In this document: positions 30,574 to 37,639 of the stretch, piece after piece
Layout: each line of letters starts with the position of its first letter
Numbering within the stretch: position 1 is the first letter of the stretch
DNA from: Candidatus Doudnabacteria bacterium
GTDB taxonomy: Bacteria; Patescibacteriota; Doudnabacteria; UBA920
NCBI GenBank assembly: GCA_020850635.1
Contig: JADZEH010000017.1
Location: forward strand, 1 to 38,480
Length of the DNA: 38,480 bases
Direction of reading: 5' to 3'
The notes under the pieces: generated by a model
Databases searched by the model: none
The model's input: only the letters and a program-made list of their open reading frames with translations
What the model was told of the DNA's origin: nothing
Made by a program: the position numbers and the translations under genes

Positions 30574-31329
30574 ATGTACTTAGACTTGTACGCAGAAGTC
30601 ATGACAGTTCTCATAGTGTTCTTTGGCTCCATCAATATCATTCGTATTGGTGCTTTTATGATTGGCTCAGACATTTACGCAGTTATTGACGCCAAGAAAA
30701 AGAAACATTTTGCAAAGTCTCACAAGGCTTTACCTTTTATTTCGGTTATTGTTCCAGCTCACAACGAAGAAGGTACTATTGAAAATTGTGTTAAATCTGT
30801 AATTACTAACAAATATCCAAGAAACAAATTTGAGGTTATTGTAATCAATGATGGTTCTACCGATCGTACTGTTGAGATACTCAATAATTTCTGTAAGGCT
30901 AATCCAGATTCTGGTATTAAAGTTGTGAGCCAACCAAACGCGGGCAAAGCTCATGCTTTAAACAACGCGATTGCCAATTACTCTAGTGGTGAAATCATTA
31001 TGTGTCTTGATGCTGACTCATCTCTAGACAAGCAGGCCCTTCGAGAAACTGCTTTCTATTTTAACGACAAGCGTGTCATGGCTGTGGCTGCCAACGTTAA
31101 AATTCGCCCACAAAATACTCTACTTAATTTCATGCAGCAATACGAATACTTAATCGGGTACCAGCTTAAAAAAGCCTTAACTGTGTATAACATTGAATAC
31201 ATCGTTGGTGGGATCGGCTCAGCATTTCGTCGTAGTGCCATAGAATCAGTTAATTACTACGACACCGACACCATCACTGAAGATATCGACTTAACCATGA
31301 AGCTTTTGCAAAACGGTGGTAAAAACTAG
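30574..31329 (+). CDS. Glycosyltransferase family 2, N-terminal part (interrupted by TAG)
   Basis: This is the first part of a processive-type GT2 enzyme, similar to poly-N-acetylglucosamine or hyaluronan synthases. It has an N-terminal membrane helix (about 8-30) and the catalytic GT-A domain: PFISVIVPAHNEEGTIENCV, INDGSTDRT (first Asp), CLDADSS (DxD-like) and TEDIDLT (the TED motif). Translation stops at TAG 31327-31329. The same frame continues without a shift into 31333-31854, which holds the QRYRW motif and the membrane helices needed for activity. The interruption is a single in-frame codon, probably a former Tyr codon. It is either a recent nonsense mutation or a sequencing error. Alone, this 251-aa part should be inactive. 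Confidence 0.85.
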   Translation: MYLDLYAEVMTVLIVFFGSINIIRIGAFMIGSDIYAVIDAKKKKHFAKSHKALPFISVIVPAHNEEGTIENCVKSVITNKYPRNKFEVIVINDGSTDRTVEILNNFCKANPDSGIKVVSQPNAGKAHALNNAIANYSSGEIIMCLDADSSLDKQALRETAFYFNDKRVMAVAANVKIRPQNTLLNFMQQYEYLIGYQLKKALTVYNIEYIVGGIGSAFRRSAIESVNYYDTDTITEDIDLTMKLLQNGGKN

Positions 31330-31332
31330 CGC

Positions 31333-31854
31333 GTGATTTATGGCGCTTCCGTAATTGCTTACACCGAAAGTGTGATGGACTTTAAAGGTTTAATTACCCA
31401 ACGCTATCGCTGGAAGTTTGGTCGCATGCAAACTTTCTTCAAAAACCGCAACCTCTTCTTTAACACTGGCAAAGAACATAGCCGTGCCTTAACATGGCTC
31501 TACTTACCATTTGTTCTGTACGCTGATATCGCCTTCATCTTTGAACCCTTGCTCGTCACTTATCTGTTCTATTTAGTCGCCCGCTATGGTGACGTTGTGA
31601 CCCTAGCTTCCTCTATTCTAGTCGTTTGTAGTTACATCATGATGAATGTCTTGATGGAAACCACAATCCCTTGGAAAACCCGCATCAAGATGGCGCTGCT
31701 TTCACCAAGTATGTATGTGTTTTTCTACGTGTTAAACATTGTTGAATATATTGTTGTTATCAAAGGACTATTTAATGTTCACAAAGTTAAAGAGAGCATT
31801 AAACCAGGGAAATGTGGTTGGGAACACGTCGCCCGAGCTCAAATCACAAGTTAA
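31333..31854 (+). CDS. Glycosyltransferase family 2, C-terminal part (after in-frame TAG)
   Basis: This is the continuation of the 30574 gene in the same frame, one codon after the TAG. It carries the acceptor/product-binding motif QRYRWKFGRMQTF and three to four membrane helices that would form the polysaccharide channel. Read as its own gene it would begin at GTG 31333, with no clear SD. It is more sensibly the 3' half of one 426-codon gene. The frame after the stop is intact for 173 codons and well conserved in character, which argues for a very recent lesion, an error, or read-through. Confidence 0.8.
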   Translation: MIYGASVIAYTESVMDFKGLITQRYRWKFGRMQTFFKNRNLFFNTGKEHSRALTWLYLPFVLYADIAFIFEPLLVTYLFYLVARYGDVVTLASSILVVCSYIMMNVLMETTIPWKTRIKMALLSPSMYVFFYVLNIVEYIVVIKGLFNVHKVKESIKPGKCGWEHVARAQITS

Positions 31855-31870
31855 TATTATCTCATTGTAA

Positions 31871-31894
31871 AACACCGGCCATATGGCCGGTGTT
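31871..31894. terminator. Bidirectional terminator
   Basis: AACACCGGCC atat GGCCGGTGTT palindrome with T's on the plus side and A's on the other. It separates the convergent glycosyltransferase and electron-transfer operon. Confidence 0.88.
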
Positions 31895-31899
31895 TTTGT

Positions 31900-33417
31900 T
31901 TAGTATCCTGGAAAATAATCAGTATGAATCGCTGAGTGTGGTATACCCATCTCTCGAAGCAGTTTTTTGTAACTCTCAACCATAACGTTTGGGCCAGACA
32001 AATAGTACAAGCGATTTTTGTAATCAAGTACTTCGGCCTCTATTAACTCTTTGGTTAAGTACCCTGTTGGCCCACGCCATTCAGGAGGAACAACCTTGGC
32101 CCCAGACAATAAATAGATGGTTTTGATACCAACGCTTCGACCTTCATCTAAAATTTCTTTGTAAGCAAAGTCTTTAGGATCGGGACTAGCGTAAAAGAGA
32201 ACCATGTCTGTGGTGACATGACGATCTACCCGATCTTTAATCATACTTCGAAACGGTGTAATCCCAATACCACCAGCCACACCAACAATCTTCTTCTCAC
32301 TATCGGGTAAAGTAAAATCTCCAGTGAGCTGTCCACCAAGTAGTTCGTCCCCTGGCTTCATGGCTCGAAGTGCTTGCTTGAACGTGCTGGGGTTCTCTGG
32401 AATCTTCACACCTAAATGAATTTTAGACTCAGTTGGGCTTGAGGCAATTGTAAAATAACGACGATTTCCTCGAGTATCTGGCTTTGAGTGACCAAGCGTC
32501 CAATCCCAATATTGACCGGCTCTAAAAGAAATTGTTTGATTGGGAACGAAAACAAAATCATACAGGCTTGGTGACATTTGTCGCATTTCTTTGAGTTTTA
32601 GAATCACACGTCTTTTTGAACTGACCATGTACGAGTAAATGTTACCAATGAGCAACGCTAACTCTGGAGAACTGTGTAAAATTCCTAAATGAACAGTGGT
32701 CCCATAAAGCATCCCAACGAAAGCACCATAAACGAAACGTAAGATCCGAGTGGGAGGTAAGGTAAAAGGCTCTGTTAACATTATGGCTCCGAAGAAAACC
32801 AAAGGTCCAGACAAAATAGCAGTCTTGAGTACATCAACCATAGGTAACTTGGAGAAATAACTATCAACCATCAAGGCGATAACTGTGGCTATGACAAAAG
32901 ATAAAAAGACATCAAATCGCCGAACTTTTCGTGCAATTAGTAAACCCAAAATGACTACTGGAATAAACAAGACTTTACTGCCGATCCACCACGATGCCGA
33001 CCCAATACCACCAAGAGCTATCAAAAATACACCTAACGCCGCTGGGTTAAACACGTGTTTGCCATAAAAATTCAAAACGTACTTACTGGCCATGGCAATA
33101 ATGCCAACCAACACAACCACCACCCCATCAAAAACTGTAACAACTGGGGGCATAATCAAAAACAAAATGAATGCTGTAATGTATGATGACTCAATATTTG
33201 CTGGGATTTTGAACAATCTCGAAAAAAGTTCATTTGTCCCCCAGCATGACACTACCAACAAAACCAAAGAAATAATTAAACCCACTGGGGACATAGATAA
33301 CACACCAGCGAAAGCAAAGCCAATGCCAAGCAGAGCTAAAATAGTCAGGCCATATAGTAACAGCCGATACATTGTGATAGCGTTGAGGGATTTATCGAGA
33401 TATTTCATATTAGGCAA
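31900..33417 (-). CDS. RnfD/NqrB-like membrane domain fused to ferredoxin-NADP reductase-type domain
   Basis: A 505-aa two-part protein. Residues ~15-265 are an integral membrane domain of the RnfD/NqrB type, with about nine helices. NFYGKHVFNPAALGVF and FFGAIMLTEPFTLPPTR occur where the family carries its flavin-bearing Thr. Residues ~270-505 are a flavin reductase: RAGQYWDW, RRYFTIASSPTE (FAD site), VAGGIGITPFRSM (NAD(P)H site), YYLSGPNVMVES. Electrons from cytoplasmic NAD(P)H could thus pass to FMN in the membrane and onward outside. It overlaps the apbE stop by 8 nt as the last gene of a three-gene operon. A second in-frame ATG lies 9 nt downstream. Confidence 0.88.
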   Translation of the reverse strand: MPNMKYLDKSLNAITMYRLLLYGLTILALLGIGFAFAGVLSMSPVGLIISLVLLVVSCWGTNELFSRLFKIPANIESSYITAFILFLIMPPVVTVFDGVVVVLVGIIAMASKYVLNFYGKHVFNPAALGVFLIALGGIGSASWWIGSKVLFIPVVILGLLIARKVRRFDVFLSFVIATVIALMVDSYFSKLPMVDVLKTAILSGPLVFFGAIMLTEPFTLPPTRILRFVYGAFVGMLYGTTVHLGILHSSPELALLIGNIYSYMVSSKRRVILKLKEMRQMSPSLYDFVFVPNQTISFRAGQYWDWTLGHSKPDTRGNRRYFTIASSPTESKIHLGVKIPENPSTFKQALRAMKPGDELLGGQLTGDFTLPDSEKKIVGVAGGIGITPFRSMIKDRVDRHVTTDMVLFYASPDPKDFAYKEILDEGRSVGIKTIYLLSGAKVVPPEWRGPTGYLTKELIEAEVLDYKNRLYYLSGPNVMVESYKKLLREMGIPHSAIHTDYFPGY

Positions 33418-34300
33418 GGAATAATTCAGCGGGAAACTCAGTCGACTTCTTTATAGAGAAGTCTGAATATAGTATAAGGTAGTCGAATTTAAAATGCGAT
33501 GTTAAAGTTTCTGGTGTTGTAAGAAATAATGCAGTCGCAATCCCATCTGCAACTAACGTTGTTTCGGCAATGGCCCAAGTCGCCAGAATATCTTGAGGTG
33601 ATTTTAGCGTGTAAGGGTTAATAATATGATGAAACCCCTCCCACTTTCTCCGATTACCGGCTGAGGCACAGAGACTTTGGTTTTTTAAGTCAGCGATACC
33701 AATCGCCTGAGCTACATCATTTGGATTTTCCAAACCAACCTTCAAAACATCTTGTCCACGATAACGAATATCACTTCCGGCATCAACTGTATACGATTTA
33801 ATTCCGTGATTTTCGATAATATCACTAACGATATCTACAAGATAGCCTTTTCCTGCGGCACCAAAATCTAAAAGAGCTGGTTGTTTCAAAATTAGGGTAC
33901 AGCTCGATGGTTCGTAAGCTATAACTTCATCCCAAGCTAGGGGCGCAACTAACTTTTGGGACTTGAGAGAATAATTGGCATCATAACCAGCTTGCTCAAG
34001 CGTGCGACCAATGAGCGGTGTAAGCTTCCCTTCGGTTAATAGATATAACTTTTCATAAAGCTCTAAAAGTAAAGTGGCGTCTTCAGGTAAAACATAACTT
34101 CCTGCTTGCCGTGACATCTGAGTAACAAGAGAGTCACTGCGAAAACGAGAATAAGCTAGATCAAACTCAACAATGCGGGAATGAATTTTTTGGAAAAGCT
34201 CTGCTCGATTAAGACTATCAGGAACATCAAAGATATCAATCACCCATTGCGTACCAATGGCTTCAAACTTCTCTTGCCATTTAACTAAATTAGGCATCAA
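33410..34300 (-). CDS. apbE: FAD:protein FMN transferase (ApbE)
   Basis: ApbE attaches FMN covalently to a Thr/Ser of target flavoproteins, using FAD as donor and Mg2+. The 296-aa protein shows the family core: FDLAYSRFRSDSLVTQMS, LTPLIGRTLEQAGYD, the nucleotide site LDFGAAGKGYLVD, DAGSDIRYRG (usually DxGG), and HHIINPYT with the metal-binding ATWAIAETTLVADGIATALF. Its targets are presumably its operon partners. It begins in an ATGA overlap with the FMN-binding gene and has no signal peptide or lipobox. It therefore looks cytoplasmic, unlike the usual exported ApbE. Confidence 0.93.
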   Translation of the reverse strand: MMPNLVKWQEKFEAIGTQWVIDIFDVPDSLNRAELFQKIHSRIVEFDLAYSRFRSDSLVTQMSRQAGSYVLPEDATLLLELYEKLYLLTEGKLTPLIGRTLEQAGYDANYSLKSQKLVAPLAWDEVIAYEPSSCTLILKQPALLDFGAAGKGYLVDIVSDIIENHGIKSYTVDAGSDIRYRGQDVLKVGLENPNDVAQAIGIADLKNQSLCASAGNRRKWEGFHHIINPYTLKSPQDILATWAIAETTLVADGIATALFLTTPETLTSHFKFDYLILYSDFSIKKSTEFPAELFLA

Positions 34301-34890
34301 GACTTTGCCTGAACTTTAATCTGTTCCACCGCCGCATTAAATCCAATTATAGTTAACGACGAACCAGCAACTTTACCAAGAGATAGCGTGTTAATATCTT
34401 TCCCAATTACAAATTGCTTATATTTTGCTGCAAATTCTTTCTGAAATTCCTTTGATGTTGGATTTGAAGCTTTCGGAGTAAAGGTTGATGCTGTTACCAC
34501 ATCATTCGCTATGGTCAAACTGAGTACTAATTGTTCTCGACCACCTGGAGAGCTATAACTTCCCGTAGCAGTATACAGACCATCTTTATATGTAGAAGTA
34601 GGTTTAACTGGGGTTACCTCAACTGGTTTTTCCTTAACAGGTTGAGGACTTTGAGTTATTTGAGTTGCTGGTGCGGACTGATTATTCTCGGCAACAGGAG
34701 CTGGTGATTCTTCCACAGCCTGGGGTGTTTGAACTATTGGAAGGTCTTGTTTATCATCAAAAACCTCGGCTTTTTCGTCAATTTTTCGACTATATACAAC
34801 CACACCAAAAAATAACAAGATAATAAACGCTCCTGTCGCGGTTTGCAATACTGGTCTATTTCGATTTATCGATATTTTTGCTTTTTTCAT
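34297..34890 (-). CDS. Membrane-anchored FMN-binding domain protein
   Basis: A 197-aa protein with an N-terminal membrane helix (about 17-33), a long Pro/Val/Glu/Gln-rich linker (about 45-95) and a C-terminal FMN-binding domain (PF04205-like) from about 98. The domain begins YKDGLYTATGSYSSPGG and ends AGSSLTIIGFNAAVEQIKVQ. The Ser/Thr in the GSSLT segment matches the position where ApbE links FMN in this family. It would be a flexible extracellular electron carrier taking electrons from the RnfD-like protein. It is first in the operon and overlaps apbE by 4 nt. A TAGAAT-type -10 box lies upstream near 34920; no SD is seen. Confidence 0.88.
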   Translation of the reverse strand: MKKAKISINRNRPVLQTATGAFIILLFFGVVVYSRKIDEKAEVFDDKQDLPIVQTPQAVEESPAPVAENNQSAPATQITQSPQPVKEKPVEVTPVKPTSTYKDGLYTATGSYSSPGGREQLVLSLTIANDVVTASTFTPKASNPTSKEFQKEFAAKYKQFVIGKDINTLSLGKVAGSSLTIIGFNAAVEQIKVQAKS

Positions 34891-34999
34891 AAAATATGAT
34901 GATTCGTCACTACTATTCTAACATTTTTAAAGTAATTCGCCCATAAATAAGGTTAACTGGGCTATGATATAATAGAGCTGTTAAACCTAAATTTATACT

Positions 35000-35545
35000 A
35001 TGCTTCCAACTGGACATATTGTCGCAGGATTCTTAGTCGCCCAAGGCTTACTTATAGTCACTGAACCTTCTTTAACCACAACCCAAACTCAAGCCTTGCT
35101 TTGGGCAGGAGCATTTTTTGGATTTGTTCCAGATCTCGATATGTTCTACGCGTTTTTTAAATCAAAAAGCTTTACTGTACCAGGAACAAAAATAAATCAC
35201 CGCTATTACTTGCCACACCGGCCAATGGTTTGGCTAGCGCTAGGAATTCTTGTCTCGATATTTGCCCCAAATCAGTTTTGGCAGCTATTTGGAATAGTCA
35301 TTTGGCTCGGGAGTTGGAGCCATTTCCTTTTAGACTCTCTGCAAGTTGGTGTAATGTGGTTATGGCCACTTAATTCAAAATTTTACGCGCTCAAAGACCC
35401 GGGAGTTAAAGAAAATAACGACACCAAGGGATTCTTTAACTTTTGGATTCGCCATCTTACCTATTTTTATCCCAAAAAGTTCACCAGCACTTTCGTTTTA
35501 GAACTAGTAATCCTAATTGGCACATTTATCGTTCTGATTAGTTAA
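35000..35545 (+). CDS. YdjM-like membrane-bound metal-dependent hydrolase family protein
   Basis: A 181-aa membrane protein of the YdjM/LexA-regulated inner-membrane hydrolase group (PF04307-like). It has MLPTGHIVAGFLVAQGLL, WAGAFFGFVPDLDMFYAFF, the HRYYLPHRPMVWLALG pair of His, and GSWSHFLLDSLQVGVMWLWPL. The ordered His and Asp residues fit a membrane-embedded metal site. Natural substrate is unknown. TATAAT lies about 30 nt upstream, and the start has no SD. It is divergent from the electron-transfer operon. Confidence 0.82.
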   Translation: MLPTGHIVAGFLVAQGLLIVTEPSLTTTQTQALLWAGAFFGFVPDLDMFYAFFKSKSFTVPGTKINHRYYLPHRPMVWLALGILVSIFAPNQFWQLFGIVIWLGSWSHFLLDSLQVGVMWLWPLNSKFYALKDPGVKENNDTKGFFNFWIRHLTYFYPKKFTSTFVLELVILIGTFIVLIS

Positions 35546-35621
35546 ACCACTTTACTTTCAGAATCAATACCCTATACTTAAAGTAGAAATACAATCTTAC
35601 TCACGAAAGGGGGTGAAAGTA

Positions 35622-35828
35622 TTGAAAGCATTACACATGGTCGCCGTCATCTTGTTAATTGTCGGTGGTCTTAACTGGGGTTTAGTCGGTTTATTTGATT
35701 TTAACTTAGTCGACGCGGTTTTAGGCTCCTGGGCATGGCTAGAAAGACTAGTCTACATTTTAGTTGGTCTCTCCGCAGTTTATGAACTCGTAACCCACAG
35801 AGGTAACTGTAAAATGTGTGCAAAGTAG
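35622..35828 (+). CDS. DUF378 family small membrane protein
   Basis: A 68-aa protein with two membrane helices and the hallmark ILLIVGGLNWGLVGLFDFNLVD, then LERLVYILVGLSAVYEL. This identifies DUF378 (YuzA-like), function unknown. The tail contains NCKMCAK, a possible metal-binding CxxC. A GTG at 35613 is in frame but overlaps the SD AAAGGGGG. The TTG at 35622 has proper spacing and gives the usual family start (MKALHMVAVILL), so I use it. A hairpin terminator follows. Confidence 0.85.
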   Translation: MKALHMVAVILLIVGGLNWGLVGLFDFNLVDAVLGSWAWLERLVYILVGLSAVYELVTHRGNCKMCAK

Positions 35829-35854
35829 TCGTTGAAACCAAAATTTTGATACTC

Positions 35855-35882
35855 AACACCCTGCAAAAAGCAGGGTGTTTTG
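35855..35882 (+). terminator. Terminator of the DUF378 gene
   Basis: AACACCCTGC (35855-35864) pairs with GCAGGGTGTT (35870-35879), followed by a T-rich stretch. Confidence 0.9.
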
Positions 35883-35921
35883 CTTTATTTTTCTGGCCCA
35901 AAATGCTACAATAGCGGAGAT

Positions 35922-36956
35922 ATGAAGCCAAAACAGGTCACTTTATTAGCCATAGAAACAAGCTGCGACGAAACTGCCGCAGCTATTTTGCGTGGCAAAC
36001 TTGGTACTAAAAATCCCGAATTTAAAATACTCTCCTCAGTTGTAAACTCACAGATCAAAATTCATAAAAAAACTGGGGGTGTAATTCCAGAAGTCGCAGC
36101 GCGAGCTCATGTGAAAAACATTGTTCCTGTGATTACCGAAACTTTGTCTAAAGCCAAAATGAATTTAGACGATATTGATTACCTCGCTGTGACCAGTGGC
36201 CCCGGTTTAATTGTCTCCCTAGTCATTGGTGTGGAGTTTACCAAAGCGCTATCACTCGCAACTGGCAAACTAATTATTCCGACTAATCATATGGCTGGTC
36301 ATTTGTATTCAGCCTTTGCTGAAAAGCCTGCTAAGACTAAATTTCCCGTGACATCTTTAATTGTTAGTGGTGGCCATACAATGTTAATGACACTCAAAGA
36401 CTACAAACACTCCAAAGTTGTTGGTAGTACCCTTGATGATGCCGCTGGTGAAGCGTTTGATAAAGTGGCACGACTATTAGGACTTCCCTACCCAGGTGGA
36501 CCGGAAATTAGCAAGCTTGCGGAAAAAGGTAAACCAGATTTTGTGTTTCCAAGACCTATGCTCAATCAAAAAAATCTAGATTTTTCTTTTTCTGGTTTAA
36601 AAACTTCGGTACGTAATTTTCTTAACGATAACCCAAAAGCCAAAAAGGCCGATGTCGCCCGTGCGTTTGAAGACGCGGTGGTTAATACACTCGTAACCAA
36701 AACAATTCGCGCTACCAAGAAACATAAAACCAAGACTGTCAGCTTGGCTGGTGGTGTTGCTGCTAACAAAAAACTCCGTCAGGTATTAGCTGACGAAGCC
36801 GAGGCGCACAAGATCGCGTTCACCGTGCCGAGCTTTGATCTCTGTACCGACAACGCGCAGATGATCGCGATAGCGGCCTACATGCGTCTACTGCAAGGTT
36901 TCAAACCGGTGCATTACGACAAGGTTCAGGCCGACCCGAGCTGGGAGTTGGAGTAG
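35922..36956 (+). CDS. tsaD: tRNA N6-adenosine threonylcarbamoyltransferase TsaD
   Basis: TsaD transfers threonylcarbamoyl to A37 of ANN-decoding tRNAs, working with TsaB and TsaE. The 344-aa length is normal. The ASKHA fold and Kae1 motifs are clear: LLAIETSCDETAAAIL at the start, VIPEVAARAHVKNI (metal His), NHMAGHLYSAF (HxxxH metal pair), LIVSGGHTMLM, the DDAAGEAFDKVARLLG loop, and SLAGGVAANKKLR. TACAAT at 35907-35912 lies 9 nt before the ATG, so the leader is at most a few nt. Codon use changes sharply near 36795. The last ~160 nt use GAG, GCG, AAG, ATC and CCG, whereas the rest uses AT-ending codons. Confidence 0.96.
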   Translation: MKPKQVTLLAIETSCDETAAAILRGKLGTKNPEFKILSSVVNSQIKIHKKTGGVIPEVAARAHVKNIVPVITETLSKAKMNLDDIDYLAVTSGPGLIVSLVIGVEFTKALSLATGKLIIPTNHMAGHLYSAFAEKPAKTKFPVTSLIVSGGHTMLMTLKDYKHSKVVGSTLDDAAGEAFDKVARLLGLPYPGGPEISKLAEKGKPDFVFPRPMLNQKNLDFSFSGLKTSVRNFLNDNPKAKKADVARAFEDAVVNTLVTKTIRATKKHKTKTVSLAGGVAANKKLRQVLADEAEAHKIAFTVPSFDLCTDNAQMIAIAAYMRLLQGFKPVHYDKVQADPSWELE

Positions 36957-36962
36957 CCAAAA

Positions 36963-37289
36963 CTACTTCATCTGCCACATGTACTTCCAGCCAGCCTCCG
37001 CCACGAGCTGTGCACATCCTACCGGCTCTTCCGGGTGCACAAGCATCAACGCGTAGTCCCACTTCGGTGAGAACTGATAGCTGACTACATAGAACAGTCC
37101 CGAATAGGTGTCGGGGTTGTCGAGAGGGAGCCAGACGACAGCACCCTCAGGCGGAAGCGCTGGCAGATCGATGTCGATCTGAGGAGTGTCAAGTTTCTCC
37201 TCCGGATGAGCACGAGCGTACTGGCGGTCCAGCTCCGCTATCTCAGCGGCACATGCCCCTTTGTAGGTAAGCTTGCATCGAATTCTCAT
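36963..37289 (-). CDS. Orphan hypothetical protein, 108 aa
   Basis: I do not recognise this protein. It is soluble, mildly acidic, with two Cys near the N-terminus and one in the last third, and an aromatic-rich beta segment (GAVVWLPLDNPDTYSGLFYVV). It ends in WKYMWQMK. GGAGG stands 4 nt before the ATG at 37289; a GTG just before overlaps the SD. It is the second gene of a unit with the Trp-rich protein 35 nt upstream, and converges on tsaD with 6 nt between the stops. Those two stops form AGTAG/CTACT. No dedicated terminator is visible. Codon use is GC-leaning. Confidence 0.68.
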   Translation of the reverse strand: MRIRCKLTYKGACAAEIAELDRQYARAHPEEKLDTPQIDIDLPALPPEGAVVWLPLDNPDTYSGLFYVVSYQFSPKWDYALMLVHPEEPVGCAQLVAEAGWKYMWQMK

Positions 37290-37324
37290 CACACCTCCTT
37301 TTCACGAACCGACGATTGGTGTGG

Positions 37325-37513
37325 CTACTTGAACCATTCATGCAGAGCGCTGAGAATGAGCGCTCCAATGAAAGCTATGACCCAAAACCATGGAGATGAT
37401 GTTCCCCACTCAAGATCGTGCCACTCCGCATCCGACATCCATTGCTGAGTGGACCAGTCCCAGACCATCCACTCCTTCCTTTCGTCATCCCACCGCGGAC
37501 GCTTGAACTGCAT
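37325..37513 (-). CDS. Orphan Trp-rich tail-anchored protein, 62 aa
   Basis: I do not recognise this protein. The first ~38 residues are polar and contain about eight Trp in a loose W-x4-7 pattern (RPRWDDERKEWMVWDWSTQQ, then WMSDAEWHDLEW). A C-terminal membrane helix (about 42-58) follows, ending HEWFK. AGGGGGA with a 4-nt spacer sets the ATG at 37513; the longer frame to 37597 overlaps the promoter. The promoter (TTGACA-N17-TATAGT) closely matches that of the 19933 gene. The Trp face might bind glycans, membranes or a partner (inference). Confidence 0.65.
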   Translation of the reverse strand: MQFKRPRWDDERKEWMVWDWSTQQWMSDAEWHDLEWGTSSPWFWVIAFIGALILSALHEWFK

Positions 37514-37568
37514 GGTATCCCCCTTTGCACGACGAGCATGCACTTTCCCCAAAAAATCCGAATGCCTA

Positions 37569-37597
37569 ACTATACCTAATTTATCGCATTTTGTCAA
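37569..37597 (-). promoter_or_regulatory. Promoter of the 37513-36963 unit
   Basis: TTGACA (37592-37597), 17-nt spacer, TATAGT (37569-37574) on the minus strand. The boxes and their flanks (TTGACAAAATG, GGTATAGTTAGG) equal those at 20906-20934. Confidence 0.85.
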
Positions 37598-37610
37598 TCA
37601 TTGCATTTCC

Positions 37611-37638
37611 CTTTGAGATTGTTATAATACAAGCACAT
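37611..37638 (+). promoter_or_regulatory. valS promoter
   Basis: TTGCAT followed after 16 nt by TATAAT near 37623-37628; divergent from the orphan unit. Confidence 0.65.
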
Positions 37639-37639
37639 A

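Noticed and set aside
31327-31329. TAG might be recoded as an amino acid in this organism.
   Set aside because: TAG ends many intact genes here (uvrC, trpS, tsaD), and TGA is also used as stop; local mutation or error is simpler.
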